Source of the DNA: Bradyrhizobium sp. NFR13
GTDB lineage: Bacteria > Pseudomonadota > Alphaproteobacteria > Rhizobiales > Xanthobacteraceae
Assembly: GCF_900114605.1 (NCBI RefSeq)
Contig: NZ_FOTP01000001.1
Location: 620,001 to 684,000 of the forward strand
Length of the DNA: 64,000 bases
Direction of reading: 5' to 3'
The notes below the pieces were generated by a model, which made no database searches, was not told the origin of the DNA, and saw nothing but the letters and a program-made list of their open reading frames with translations. Position 1 is the stretch's first letter. The number at the start of each line of letters is the position of its first letter. Made by a program: the position numbers and the translations under genes. This document shows, piece after piece, positions 16,560-27,439 of the stretch.

Positions 16560-17513
16560 ATGACCACTTCCTCAGACGCCAAGCTCTCTAACCTGTTCCT
16601 CGACATGCTCGCCGCCGAACAGGGCGCCGGCGTGAACACGCTCGACGCCTATCGGCGCGACCTGGAAGATTTCTCCGAATTCGCCGCCAGAGCAAAATCC
16701 AGCTTCATGGCAGCCGACACCCAGTTGCTGCGCAATTATCTCGAAGACCTGGACGAGCGCGGCTTCAAATCGACCACGGTGGCACGGCGGCTGTCCGCCA
16801 TACGGCATCTGTTCCGCTTTCTGCTCAGCGAAAAAATCCGCAGCGACGACCCGGCCGCCATTCTGTCCGGCCCCAAGCGCGGCCGCAGCCTGCCCAAGGT
16901 GCTGTCGATCGCCGATGTCGACCGCATGCTGGTGCAGGCGCGCACGCAAGCGCAAAATACCGAAGCCTCGGCACTACAGCGGCTGCGCGATGCCCGGCTC
17001 TATTGTCTGCTCGAAGTGCTCTACGCCACCGGGCTTCGCGTCTCCGAACTGGTCTCGCTGCCGCTCACCGCGGCGCGCCGCGATGCGCGCATGATCGTGG
17101 TGCGCGGCAAGGGCAACAAGGAGCGGCTGGTGCCGCTCAACGAAACCGCCAAACAGGCGATGGCGGACTATCTCGCCGCCATGACCGAGTTGCAGAAGGC
17201 TCAACCAAAAAAGAGTGCCGGCTCGAAATGGCTGTTTCCGTCTTTTGGCGAGAGCGGCCACCTCACCCGGCAGCATTTCGCCCGCGACCTGAAAGAACTC
17301 GCGGCTGCATCCGGCATCGCGCCGCGGCTGGTCTCGCCGCACGTGCTGCGCCACGCCTTCGCCAGCCATCTCCTCCATAACGGCGCGGATCTCCGCATCG
17401 TGCAGACCCTGCTCGGCCATACCGATATCTCAACCACGCAGATCTACACCCATGTGGTGGAGGAGCGGCTCAAGAGCCTGGTCCGCGATCTGCATCCGCT
17501 CGCGGAGAAATAG
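16560..17513 (+). CDS. xerD: Site-specific tyrosine recombinase XerD
   Basis: A 317-residue tyrosine recombinase with the full catalytic set: R160 (TGLRVSELVSL), K184 (RGKGNKERLVPL), H261 and R264 (HVLRHAFASH), H287 (LLGHTDIS) and Y296 (QIYTHV). The N-terminal SAM-like core-binding domain spans about residues 8-95. Length and motifs fit the chromosomal XerD that resolves chromosome dimers at dif with FtsK and XerC, rather than an integrase of a mobile element; no att or dif site is visible nearby. It converges with the methyltransferase gene, 3 bases apart. Confidence 0.93.
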   Translation: MTTSSDAKLSNLFLDMLAAEQGAGVNTLDAYRRDLEDFSEFAARAKSSFMAADTQLLRNYLEDLDERGFKSTTVARRLSAIRHLFRFLLSEKIRSDDPAAILSGPKRGRSLPKVLSIADVDRMLVQARTQAQNTEASALQRLRDARLYCLLEVLYATGLRVSELVSLPLTAARRDARMIVVRGKGNKERLVPLNETAKQAMADYLAAMTELQKAQPKKSAGSKWLFPSFGESGHLTRQHFARDLKELAAASGIAPRLVSPHVLRHAFASHLLHNGADLRIVQTLLGHTDISTTQIYTHVVEERLKSLVRDLHPLAEK

Positions 17514-17516
17514 CGC

Positions 17517-18299
17517 TCAGCGCGACTGCGGCTCAGCCTCGCCGAGATGATCCGTCTCATCGTCGCGCCGCATCCCCGAGGTCGGCACCAGCACCGGCTG
17601 CAGCGCCGGAATCAGCCGGGCACGTTCGCGCTTTGCGGGGATCGCCCGATAGACCTGTTTGGTGGCTTCGACGATATGCACGCCGGCGAACGGCATCGAC
17701 AGCGCCGCACCGATCCGCTCCCATGCCATCGCCGAGCGCAGAAACCAGCCCATCCCGACCGGCGGCATGAACAGCGCCTCGCTCCACGCCGTCGGCGTAA
17801 ACCAGGTCTGTCGCAGCAACTGCGTGATCTGCGAGCGCGAATAGGGCCGGCCGTGACCGAACGGCGTCGAGTCGGTGCGGGTCCAGACGCCCCGGCGATT
17901 CGGAATCACCGCCATCAACCGACCGGACGGCGCAAGTACGCGCCAAACCTCGCGGAGCAAACCTTCGGGATCGTCGGACATTTCCAGGGCGTGCACCAGG
18001 ATGATTCGATCGACGGCAGCATCCGGCAGCGGCAGCGAGAATTCGTCGACCAGCGTGGCCAGCGCAGGCTTTGCCGTCGGCCATTTCAGCACACCCTGCG
18101 CCGCCGGCATGAACGCAATGCAGCGCTCAGCATTTTCGCGGAACAGGCCCAGATACGGCGTGGGATAACCGAGACCGAGCACGCGCTGGCCCTCGGCGTC
18201 GGGCCAATGCGCCTGAATACCGCGATTGATCAACCGCCGCGCCACGATACCAAGGCGGCGCGAATAGAAATCCCGGAGATCAATCACATCGATGGTCAT
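17517..18299 (-). CDS. Class I SAM-dependent methyltransferase
   Basis: A 260-residue protein with a methyltransferase-11-like fold. The SAM-binding motif I is eroded (VLGLGYPTPYLGLF near residue 40), while the later motif VDRIILVHALEMSDDPEGLLREVWRVLAPSGRLMAVIPN is divided into recognisable helix and strand elements around residue 95-133. The last 40 residues are a charged tail. Substrate unknown. It lies next to the divergent MliC-like gene and near gloB. The weak motif I leaves open that it binds SAM poorly. Confidence 0.8.
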   Translation of the reverse strand: MTIDVIDLRDFYSRRLGIVARRLINRGIQAHWPDAEGQRVLGLGYPTPYLGLFRENAERCIAFMPAAQGVLKWPTAKPALATLVDEFSLPLPDAAVDRIILVHALEMSDDPEGLLREVWRVLAPSGRLMAVIPNRRGVWTRTDSTPFGHGRPYSRSQITQLLRQTWFTPTAWSEALFMPPVGMGWFLRSAMAWERIGAALSMPFAGVHIVEATKQVYRAIPAKRERARLIPALQPVLVPTSGMRRDDETDHLGEAEPQSR

Positions 18300-18478
18300 G
18301 ATGACTTTCTAACACGTTACGACGGCCCATGATCCCCCGAATCGCGCATTGCCCGGGCAGCGTTAACGCCACATATCCAGACCATCGCACGGGCGAGCGG
18401 CCCCAATTGACAAGGCCTGCCCGGCTGCGGCCTAGTCGGAGAAACAGGCGCCGCGACGTCGTTGCCGGAGAGACAAAA

Positions 18479-18829
18479 ATGCTGTCACGCCGAGATCAAA
18501 CAATCACAAGGGCGACGGTGGTGGCCGCGAGTCTGGCCGTGATGGCTTCTCTGGTGCCATTCGGCGCTCATGCCAATCCCGCGACGGTCGATTACATATG
18601 CACCCCCGCCTTGCCGGGCGGCAGCAAGATCTCCGTCGATTACAATTCAGGCGGCAAATCGATCACCCTGTTTTATCCCAACGGAGAAACGCTTCGCATG
18701 CCGATCCAGCGATCTGGCTCGGGCTTCCGCTATGGTGAGGGCAATGTCGAGATTGCCGGCAAGGGCCAGACCACCATCACGCTGCAGATAGCCGGCCAGC
18801 CCTCGCGCCAATGTGTGACACCGCGCTGA
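18479..18829 (+). CDS. Exported MliC-like (lysozyme-inhibitor fold) protein
   Basis: A 116-residue exported protein: signal peptide at residues 1-32 (RATVVAASLAVMASLVPFGAHA), then YICTPALPGGSKISVDYN and SGSGFRYGEGNVEIAGKGQ, which resembles the MliC/PliC pattern of a Cys-rich beta barrel ending in a second Cys (SRQCVTPR). It lacks a lipobox, so it would be soluble in the periplasm. Inhibition of c-type lysozyme is the known family role; here it is an inference. The ATG follows GGAGAG; the upstream in-frame extension is not protein-like. Confidence 0.65.
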   Translation: MLSRRDQTITRATVVAASLAVMASLVPFGAHANPATVDYICTPALPGGSKISVDYNSGGKSITLFYPNGETLRMPIQRSGSGFRYGEGNVEIAGKGQTTITLQIAGQPSRQCVTPR

Positions 18830-18916
18830 ACGCCATGCACCACGCATATTCCTCATACCCATCAATTCGCCGCATCACTGTGCGAGCGCATCACGACGCG
18901 ATCCAACGGAGTTACC

Positions 18917-19684
18917 ATGGCTGCTGAAATTCGTGTGTTCCCCTGTCTGTCCGACAATTTCGGCTACCTGATTCATGATCCGCAGAGCCTGAAGACCGCC
19001 GCGATCGACGCGCCGGAGGCCGGGCCGATCATGAAGGTGCTGCAGCGCGAAGGCTGGAAGCTCACGGATATTCTGGTGACGCATCACCATGCCGACCATG
19101 TCGGCGGTATCGCCGAGCTGAAGAAGACTTATGGCTGCAAAGTTACGGCGCCGCATGATCAGGGCTCGGCGATTCCTGAAGTCGACGTCCGCGTCGCCGA
19201 AGGCGATACCGTGCAGGTCGGCGCACTCACAGCACGGGTGTTCGAGACCCCCGGCCATACGCTCGACCATATCTGCTACGTGTTCGACAGCGAGCTGGCA
19301 CTATTCTCCGCCGACACCCTGTTTTCCGGCGGCTGCGGCCGGGTGTTCGAAGGCACCTATCCGATGATGTGGCAATCGCTGAAGAAGCTGCGCACGTTGC
19401 CTGACGACTACCGTGTCTATTGCGGTCACGAATACACCGCGGCCAACGTCAAGTTCTGCCTCGGCATCGATCCCAATAACGAGGCGCTGAAGAAGCGCTC
19501 CGACGAAGTGGCGCAGCTGCGCGCCGTAGGCAAGCCAACCATCCCGGTGCTGCTCGGCCTCGAAAAGAAGACCAACGTCTTCCTGCGCGCCGACGATCCG
19601 GCCATCGCCGCCGCCGTCCGCCTGAAGGGATTCAGCGAGGACGACGTGTTCGGTGAACTCCGCGAACGCAAGAACAAGTCCTGA
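18917..19684 (+). CDS. gloB: Hydroxyacylglutathione hydrolase (glyoxalase II)
   Basis: A 255-residue metallo-beta-lactamase-fold enzyme that hydrolyses S-lactoylglutathione to lactate and glutathione, finishing methylglyoxal detoxification. The dinuclear metal motif is THHHADHVGG (H56, H58, D60, H61); further ligands lie in GHTLDH and YCGHEYT. The C-terminal HAGH domain (FCLGIDPNNEALKKR onward) binds glutathione. Its TGA overlaps the ATG of the cupin gene by one base, so the two are co-translated. Confidence 0.95.
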   Translation: MAAEIRVFPCLSDNFGYLIHDPQSLKTAAIDAPEAGPIMKVLQREGWKLTDILVTHHHADHVGGIAELKKTYGCKVTAPHDQGSAIPEVDVRVAEGDTVQVGALTARVFETPGHTLDHICYVFDSELALFSADTLFSGGCGRVFEGTYPMMWQSLKKLRTLPDDYRVYCGHEYTAANVKFCLGIDPNNEALKKRSDEVAQLRAVGKPTIPVLLGLEKKTNVFLRADDPAIAAAVRLKGFSEDDVFGELRERKNKS

Positions 19685-20118
19685 TGGCAGGTAAGACGCC
19701 AACTGCAGCCGAGATTATCGCGACGCTCGGCCTGCAGCCGCATCCCGAAGGCGGGCACTATCGCGAAACGTTTCGCGATAGCCGCGTGGACGCGAACGGG
19801 CGTGCGGCATCTACCGCGATCTACTTCCTGCTGGCATCGGGCGAACGCTCGCACTGGCATCGCATCGATGCGGTCGAAATCTGGCACTATCATGCGGGCG
19901 CGCCGCTGACGCTGGAAATCGCTGATGATGCCGGACGGCGCACGATTACGCTCGGGCCGGACGTCGCCGCAGGACAAGAGCCACAAGGCATTGTCCCACC
20001 GCATGCCTGGCAGGCCGCCTCCACGACTGGCGACTGGACGCTGGTCGGCTGCACCGTGGCACCGGGTTTCGATTTCGCGACGTTTGAGTTGGCCCCGAAG
20101 GGCTGGAAGCCCGCCTAA
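19684..20118 (+). CDS. Cupin-superfamily protein (DUF985/cupin_5)
   Basis: A 144-residue single-domain cupin. LQPHPEGGHYRETFRD, TAIYFLLASGERSHWHRIDAVEIWHYHAG and TLVGCTVAPGFDF are the conserved blocks of the cupin_5/DUF985 family, with His residues available for a metal site. The function is unknown, though sugar-isomerase-like or regulatory roles are proposed for relatives. It is coupled to gloB at its 5' end and its last 4 bases overlap the 3' end of the convergent transporter pseudogene. Confidence 0.85.
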   Translation: MAGKTPTAAEIIATLGLQPHPEGGHYRETFRDSRVDANGRAASTAIYFLLASGERSHWHRIDAVEIWHYHAGAPLTLEIADDAGRRTITLGPDVAAGQEPQGIVPPHAWQAASTTGDWTLVGCTVAPGFDFATFELAPKGWKPA

Positions 20119-20987
20119 CTGCGCCCCCAGATCATATCTTTCGCCGCGATCAATCCGCCGCCCGCGATCAGCGCTGCTGCGATGGCAATATTCGCACTCG
20201 CCTGCGCGAAGCCGGCCAGGATCAGAAAGGCCGTCGACAGCAGCGGCGTCGCGTAAGACGCTGCGCCGAGCACCCGGATGTCCCCGCGCTTCATGCCGAT
20301 GTCCCAGGTGTAAAAGGCAGCTCCCACAGGACCGACGCCGAGCGCGATTACCGACAACCATTGCAACGCGGTCTCGGGCCAGACCGTCGCTTCAATGGCG
20401 AGATGAACGATGGCCGCAAGCAGCGCGGTGACAAGGCAGAAGCCGGCGGCCGCGTCGGTCGGGACGGCCTTGAGCCGCCGCGACATCACCGAATAAGCGG
20501 TCCATACGAGAGCTGCGCAGAAGGCGGCGAACAACCCACCGGCATGGCCGGAGGCGAGATTGGCGGATGTATTGCCCCACAACAGTAATACCGTGCCAAC
20601 GAGACCCAGCAACGCGCCGATGATGTGATGCAGATGGAGCCTCTCACCGGGCAGCAATGACGAGAACAGAACGATCATCAGCGGCCAGAGATAATTCAAA
20701 AGCCCGGCTTCAGCCGGCGGCGCGAGGCGCAACGCGACGAAATACAGCGCGTGATAGCCGAACAGCCCGCCGACACCGACGACCCATGTCAGTGGCGATT
20801 GCCTGAGGGCGCGAATGGCCTAGGGACGGCCGATCCAGCTGAGCGCCGCCGCCAACGCACCGATGGCGAAGGTCATGGCCGCGAGCTGAAATGGCGGGAT
20901 GCGGCCGGTCGCTATCGCCATCACCGACAATAGCGACCACATCAATGTGGCCGTGAGACCGATCAGAGTAGCAGTACGGGGCGTCAT
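20115..20987 (-). pseudogene. DMT/EamA transporter interrupted by an in-frame amber codon
   Basis: Reading from ATG 20987, the frame encodes a 290-codon EamA-type drug/metabolite transporter, the usual family length, but codon 56 is TAG (20820-20822). Before it lie MTPRTATLIGLTATLMWS and FQLAAMTFAIGALAAALSWIG; after it RQSPLTWVVGVGGLFGYHALYF continues the next membrane helices in the same frame. All other codons are open, with no frameshift. A single CAG, TGG or AAG to TAG type change would explain it, so this is a recent inactivation, a suppressed stop or a sequencing error. A re-start at an internal codon would give only the C-terminal eight helices. Confidence 0.85.
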
Positions 20988-21022
20988 CGAATCCAGTCTG
21001 TGTTTCGATGACGCCTAGCACA

Positions 21023-21748
21023 TCACGCGTGATATTGCCCGCCATTGATGGTCATGGTCGAGCCGGTCACGAAGCCAGCATCGTCGCTCGCAAGGAACAA
21101 CACGGCGCGCGCGATTTCCTCGGGCTCGCCGAGGCGATTGACCGGGATCTGCGGCAGGATGCTCTTCTCGAGCACGGCGAGTGGCACGGCCTGCACCATC
21201 TCGGTGTTGATGTAGCCGGGGCAGATCACGTTGACGGTGATACCGAGCTTGGCATTCTCGAGAGCCAACGCCTTGGTGAAACCGATGTCGCCGGCCTTGG
21301 CGGCGGAATAATTCACCTGGCCGAACTGGCCCTTCTGGCCGTTGATCGATGAAATGTTGATGACACGGCCGAACTTGCGTTCGCGCATCCCCTCGATCAC
21401 CTGACGGGTCATGTTGAACAGCGAACCGAGATTGGTGTTGACCACTTTGTTCCACTGTTCCGGTGTCATCTTGTGAAAGGCACCATCCATGGTGATGCCG
21501 GCATTGTTGACCAGCACTTCCACCGGTCCCAGATCATCCTCGACCTTTTTCACACCGGCGGCGCATTCATCGAACGAACCGACATCCCACTTGTAGGTGC
21601 CGATACCTGTCTCGCTTTTGAATTTCTCGGCGGCGGCGTCGTTGCCGGCATAGCTTGCCGCGACGCTGTATCCCGCAATCTTCAAAGCCTTGCTGATCGC
21701 AGCGCCAATCCCTCGTGTTCCACCGGTCACCAATGCTACGCGCGCCAT
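21023..21748 (-). CDS. phaB: Acetoacetyl-CoA reductase
   Basis: A 241-residue NADPH-dependent short-chain dehydrogenase that reduces acetoacetyl-CoA to (R)-3-hydroxybutyryl-CoA for polyhydroxybutyrate synthesis. Nucleotide motif VTGGTRGIG (residues 7-15), NNAG at 81-84, catalytic S133/S134, Y147 and K151 (YSAAKAG). The ATG at 21748 follows GGAGGGATCGATC; a longer frame would start inside that site. It lies downstream of phaA on the same strand but a strong terminator-like hairpin separates them. Confidence 0.96.
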   Translation of the reverse strand: MARVALVTGGTRGIGAAISKALKIAGYSVAASYAGNDAAAEKFKSETGIGTYKWDVGSFDECAAGVKKVEDDLGPVEVLVNNAGITMDGAFHKMTPEQWNKVVNTNLGSLFNMTRQVIEGMRERKFGRVINISSINGQKGQFGQVNYSAAKAGDIGFTKALALENAKLGITVNVICPGYINTEMVQAVPLAVLEKSILPQIPVNRLGEPEEIARAVLFLASDDAGFVTGSTMTINGGQYHA

Positions 21749-21839
21749 GATCGATCCCTCCACAAATCTCTTTTGTAGTTATAGCTACGAATTAATCTGG
21801 CGATACGACGAACATCAAGCAGAATTGGACCATCAAGCA

Positions 21840-21870
21840 AAAATGCCCGGCGCAAAGCGCCGGGCATTTT
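21840..21870. terminator. Strong hairpin terminator between phaA and phaB
   Basis: A 14-bp perfect stem (AAAATGCCCGGCGC and its complement) with a 3-base AAA loop has A/T runs on both outer sides, so it can act as a terminator in either direction. It would end phaA transcription before phaB. A second perfect dyad, GTGTGCA-G-TGCACAC, sits at 21881-21895, 35 bases from the phaA stop. Confidence 0.85.
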
Positions 21871-21930
21871 GTGTAGCAGTGTGTGCAGTGCACACGCGAG
21901 CCGATGTTTTCGGCACGCAACGCGCAAGAA

Positions 21931-23435
<1,505 letters not shown>

Positions 23436-24035
23436 ATGGCGAAATCAGATCAACCCACGACCATCAAGAAATACGCGAACCGTCGGCTCTATAATACCGG
23501 AACCAGTACCTACGTGACGCTGGAAGATCTCGCCGCGATGGTGAAGGACGGCGAGGATTTCCTCGTTTACGACGCCAAGACAGGCGACGACATCACCCGC
23601 TCCGTACTGGCCCAGATCATTTTCGAACAAGAGAACAAGGCCGGCCAGAATCTCCTGCCGACCACTTTCCTGCGTCAGCTGATCCGCTTCTATGGCGACA
23701 GCATGCAGATGGTGGTGCCAAAATATCTCGAGCAATCCATCGACAGCCTGACGCGCGAGCAGGAGAAGTTCCGCAAGCAGATGACGAACACGTTCAGCAT
23801 GACGCCGTTCGCGCCGCTGGAAGAGACCGTCCGCCGCAACATGGAGCTTTTTCAGCAAACTTTCTCGATGTTCAAGCCGTTCGTGCCGCCGCGCGGAGGC
23901 GCAGCGTCGCCGGAGCCGGAAAAAGCGCCGGAGCCGACTCCCGAGCCTGCCGACACCATGGATGACCTGCGTCGCCAGATGAAGGAAATGCAGGAGCGCC
24001 TCGAGCGCATGTCGCACGAGCCGAAGTCGGAATAA
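23436..24035 (+). CDS. phaR: Polyhydroxyalkanoate synthesis repressor PhaR
   Basis: A 199-residue PhaR. The N-terminal PHB/PHA accumulation regulator DNA-binding domain (residues 8-70) has the hallmark IKKYANRRLYNTGTSTYVTL and DFLVYDAKTGDDITRSVL; a central helical segment (LIRFYGDSMQMVVPKYLEQS) follows, then a Pro/Glu-rich linker and a coiled-coil end (LRRQMKEMQERLERM). PhaR senses PHB granules and represses phasin and its own genes. It is divergent from phaA and ends in a terminator-like hairpin. Confidence 0.95.
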   Translation: MAKSDQPTTIKKYANRRLYNTGTSTYVTLEDLAAMVKDGEDFLVYDAKTGDDITRSVLAQIIFEQENKAGQNLLPTTFLRQLIRFYGDSMQMVVPKYLEQSIDSLTREQEKFRKQMTNTFSMTPFAPLEETVRRNMELFQQTFSMFKPFVPPRGGAASPEPEKAPEPTPEPADTMDDLRRQMKEMQERLERMSHEPKSE

Positions 24036-24064
24036 TCCGCGCTCACTTGTCGGAAATCGGAATG

Positions 24065-24096
24065 ACGCCGGCCGTAGCTGCACCTACGGTCGGCGT
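24065..24096 (+). terminator. Terminator-like hairpin after phaR
   Basis: ACGCCGGCCGTAG and CTACGGTCGGCGT form a 13-bp stem (one G-T pair) around CTGCAC, followed by TTTCC. It lies 30 bases after the phaR stop and before the ogt gene. Confidence 0.65.
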
Positions 24097-24122
24097 TTCC
24101 ATTTGATGAGCGCAACATCGCC

Positions 24123-24647
24123 ATGGCGAAGCAACCCACCCCACTCACTCTCGACCGACTCGACACCCCGATCGGCATCGCTCTACTAGTGACGAACCTC
24201 GACGGTGCACTCTGCGCGCTCGACTGGATCGATTACGAAGAACGCTTGCTGACTTTGCTGCGTCGTTACTATGGGGCGGTCGAACTGATCGAGAACTCGG
24301 CACCATCCGAGATCCGCAGTTCACTCTCACGCTATTTCGACGGCGACCTCGACCAGCTCGATGGCATCACCTGCCACATCCCCGGCACGCCGTTTCAGAA
24401 CCGTATCTGGACGGCACTGCGAAAAATCCCCGCCGGCAGCACACTCAGCTACGGCACGCTGGCGGCGCAACTCGGCGTGCCCAATGCAATGCGCGCGGTC
24501 GGCCACGCCAATGGCGCAAATCCACTGAGCGTCGTCGTGCCCTGTCACCGCCTGATCGGCGCCAACGGTTCACTCACCGGCTATGGCGGCGGCATCGCGC
24601 GCAAACGCTGGCTGCTGGAGCATGAGGGTGTCGTGGTGACGACCTAA
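24123..24647 (+). CDS. ogt: Methylated-DNA-protein cysteine methyltransferase
   Basis: A 174-residue O6-alkylguanine-DNA alkyltransferase that repairs alkylated guanine by suicide transfer to its active Cys. The acceptor is C141 in VVPCHRLIG; the HTH segment is IPAGSTLSYGTLAAQLGVPNAMRAVGHANGANP split across residues 102-134. The N-terminal ribonuclease-like domain is present, so the length is normal for Ogt. It converges with glnD, overlapping by 4 bases. No Ada-type regulatory domain is fused. Confidence 0.93.
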   Translation: MAKQPTPLTLDRLDTPIGIALLVTNLDGALCALDWIDYEERLLTLLRRYYGAVELIENSAPSEIRSSLSRYFDGDLDQLDGITCHIPGTPFQNRIWTALRKIPAGSTLSYGTLAAQLGVPNAMRAVGHANGANPLSVVVPCHRLIGANGSLTGYGGGIARKRWLLEHEGVVVTT

Positions 24648-27439
24648 GCCGCCGGCTTCTCCGCGATATCGCCGTTTGCCAGCAGATGGATCAATGCGCG
24701 CTTGATCGCAGCCTGACGCGTCGGGGCGTTGATCTGCGCTCCGAGCAAATCGGTCACGTAGAACACGTCTCGCGCGCGCTCACCGAAGGTCGCGACATGC
24801 GCCGAAGCGATGTTAAGGTTGAGTTTCGAGATCGCCGTGGTCAGTTGATACAGCAGGCCCGGCCGGTCGAGCCCCGAGACCTCGATCACCGTGTAACGAT
24901 CCGACCACTGGTTGTTGACGATAACTTCCGGCTCGACGGTGAAAGCCCTGATCTTGCCTTTGGTCGAGGCGCGCTTGGCCACGGTTTCAGGCAGCCGCAC
25001 CTTGCCTTCGAGCACGTCCTCGATCATGTCGCCGATCCGTGTCGCACGGCGACCTTCGTCGTCGTCGCGATCGTATTCCCGGGAGATCGCGATGGTGTCG
25101 AGCGCGCGGCCATCGGTCGTGGTGTAGATCTGCGCATCGACGATGTTGGCACCGGCCGCAGCGCATGCGCCAGCGATGATCGACAGCAACCAGGGGTGAT
25201 CGACGGCCAAAATCGTGAGCTCGGTGACGCCGCGGGCTTCATCAAAGCCGACATTGATCGCCAGCTTGTGCCCGGCCTCTTCCGATGCGCGCAGGAAACG
25301 CGCATGACGAATCTTGCGGGCGAGTTCGACCTTGAGCCAGTAGGCCGGATAGTGCCGCAAAATATAGGCGTTGAGATCCTGTTCGGGCCACTCGGTGAAG
25401 GCACGGCGGAATTCGGCCTGCGCCGACGCGATGCGCTGGGCGCGATTGACCTCGGAGAAGCCGCCGGTGAGCACAGGCTCGGTCTCATAATACAGCGTAC
25501 GCAGCAACTGCGCTTTCCAGCCGTTCCAGACGCCCGGGCCGACGCCGCGGATATCGGCGGTGGTGAGAATCGTCAGCAGCTTCATCTGCTCGACCGACTG
25601 CACCACAGCGGCGAAATTCTCGATGGTCTTGCTATCCGACAGGTCGCGCGATTGCGCCACCGTAGACATGGTGAGATGTTCCTCGATCAGCCATGCGACG
25701 AGGTCCGTATCGGCGGCGTTGAAGCCGAGCCGCGGGCAGAGCCGCCGTGCGACCTTGGCGCCGGCGATGGAGTGATCCTCCGGACGCCCCTTGGCGATGT
25801 CATGCAACAGCACTGTGATGTAGATCACCGCGCGGTGTTCGGGGCGAATCTTGCGCATCAGGTCGGTGGCGACAATGAACTCGTCATTGCCGCCACGCTC
25901 GATCTCCTGAAGGATGCCGATACAGCGGATCAGATGCTCATCCACCGTATAGTGGTGATACATGTTGAACTGCATCATCGACACGATGCGGCCGAAGGCG
26001 CGGATGAAGTGACCGAGCACGCCGGTCTCGTTCATCCGCCGCAGCACGATCTCGGCATTATCCGAAGTCAGGATCTCCATGAACAGCGCGTTGGCTTCGG
26101 GATTCTCGCGCATCTCCGGCGTGATCAGCCGGAGCGACCGCGTTGCTGCCCGCATCGCATCGGGATGGAAAGCCAGATTGTGCTTCTGCGCCAGTCGGAA
26201 GAACCGCATCAGATTGATCGGGTCTTCCTTGAACACGTCGGGCGCAGAAAGATTGATGCGGTTGTTGTCGATGATGAACGCATCGCTGTCCGGAAGACGG
26301 CGGCGATGCATCTCGGGCCGTAGCTTGGCCATCATGCGCGTGAGCGCCGGCGCCGGCTTGGCCTGCTGGTCTTCAAGCTTGGCGCACAGGATCGCGGTGA
26401 GATCGCCGACTTCCTTGGCAATCAGGAAGTAGTGCTTCATGAAGCGCTCGACGTCCTGCATGCCGGGATGCGAGGTATAGCCGAGGCGAACCGCAATCTC
26501 GCGCTGCAGGTCGAAGGACAGCCGCTCTTCCGGTCGTTTGGTCAGGAAGTGGATATTGCAGCGGACCGACCACAGGAAATCTTCGCAACGCTTGAAGGTG
26601 CGGTATTCCTGCGGATCGAACACGCCGCGCGCCACCAGCTCCTTGCTGTCGCGCACCCGATAGACGTATTTCGCGATCCAGAACACGGTGTGCAGATCGC
26701 GCAGACCGCCCTTGCCGTCCTTGACGTTGGGCTCGACCAGATAGCGCGACTGGCCGCCACGACGATGACGCTCCTCGCGTTCGGCGAGCTTGGCAGTAAC
26801 AAATTCCGCAGCGGTGCCCTGCACTACTTCGGCGTCGAAGCGCGTGACCAGCTCATCGTAGAGAGCCTGGTCGCCGGTAAGGAAACGCGTTTCCAGGATC
26901 GCGGTGCGGATCGTCATGTCACCCCGCGCCTGGCGGATCGATTCATCCACCGAACGCGTGGCATGGCCGACCTTCAGGCCCATGTCCCACAGGCAATAGA
27001 GAATGACTTCGGCGACCTGTTCACCCCAGGCGGTCTGCTTGTAGGGCAGGATGAACAGCAGATCGATGTCGGATTCCGGCGCCATCAGCCCGCGGCCATA
27101 GCCGCCGGTGGAGACCACGGCCATGCGCTCGCCGGTGGATGGCGTCGGCGAATGATACAGATGCCTCGTCGCCGCAGCGAACAGCATTCGGATGATTTCA
27201 TCCTGCACGTGGCAGAGACGTTCGGCGCAGCGGCGGCCGTGACGGTCCTTCAGCAGCACGGCCTCGGCGGCTTCACTGGCCTTGAGCAGCTCGGCCTTCA
27301 GCAGCTTGGCGACGGCCGCCCGAAAAAGATCGTTCTTGCCGCGATGTTGCGCTGCAAGCGCATCGATCTCGGCGGTGATCCGCGGCGTGTCGAACTCGGT
27401 TTCGGTCGTCGGCTTGGCTTGTGTAGTAACGCTGTCCAT
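24644..27439 (-). CDS. glnD: Bifunctional [protein-PII] uridylyltransferase/uridylyl-removing enzyme
   Basis: A 931-residue GlnD, the glutamine sensor that uridylylates PII proteins under nitrogen limitation and removes UMP when glutamine is high. Nucleotidyltransferase motif GGYGRGLMAPESDIDLL is near residue 110, the HD hydrolase motif LLHDIAKGRPEDHS near residue 545, and two C-terminal ACT domains occupy about residues 735-815 and 840-920. The ATG at 27439 (MDSVTTQ) is preferred; an upstream ATG adds nine residues. Its presence matters because the sigma-54 sites at 3.4-4.2 kb imply NtrC-type nitrogen control in this genome. Confidence 0.97.
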   Translation of the reverse strand: MDSVTTQAKPTTETEFDTPRITAEIDALAAQHRGKNDLFRAAVAKLLKAELLKASEAAEAVLLKDRHGRRCAERLCHVQDEIIRMLFAAATRHLYHSPTPSTGERMAVVSTGGYGRGLMAPESDIDLLFILPYKQTAWGEQVAEVILYCLWDMGLKVGHATRSVDESIRQARGDMTIRTAILETRFLTGDQALYDELVTRFDAEVVQGTAAEFVTAKLAEREERHRRGGQSRYLVEPNVKDGKGGLRDLHTVFWIAKYVYRVRDSKELVARGVFDPQEYRTFKRCEDFLWSVRCNIHFLTKRPEERLSFDLQREIAVRLGYTSHPGMQDVERFMKHYFLIAKEVGDLTAILCAKLEDQQAKPAPALTRMMAKLRPEMHRRRLPDSDAFIIDNNRINLSAPDVFKEDPINLMRFFRLAQKHNLAFHPDAMRAATRSLRLITPEMRENPEANALFMEILTSDNAEIVLRRMNETGVLGHFIRAFGRIVSMMQFNMYHHYTVDEHLIRCIGILQEIERGGNDEFIVATDLMRKIRPEHRAVIYITVLLHDIAKGRPEDHSIAGAKVARRLCPRLGFNAADTDLVAWLIEEHLTMSTVAQSRDLSDSKTIENFAAVVQSVEQMKLLTILTTADIRGVGPGVWNGWKAQLLRTLYYETEPVLTGGFSEVNRAQRIASAQAEFRRAFTEWPEQDLNAYILRHYPAYWLKVELARKIRHARFLRASEEAGHKLAINVGFDEARGVTELTILAVDHPWLLSIIAGACAAAGANIVDAQIYTTTDGRALDTIAISREYDRDDDEGRRATRIGDMIEDVLEGKVRLPETVAKRASTKGKIRAFTVEPEVIVNNQWSDRYTVIEVSGLDRPGLLYQLTTAISKLNLNIASAHVATFGERARDVFYVTDLLGAQINAPTRQAAIKRALIHLLANGDIAEKPAA

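Noticed and set aside
16560-17513. Tyrosine recombinase as evidence of an integrated element
   Set aside because: Motifs and length fit housekeeping XerD; there is no tRNA, attachment repeat or cargo beside it.
24686-26323. 545-codon plus-strand open frame
   Set aside because: Antisense to glnD, where all nucleotidyltransferase, HD and ACT motifs are read; the long frame is a by-product of codon bias.
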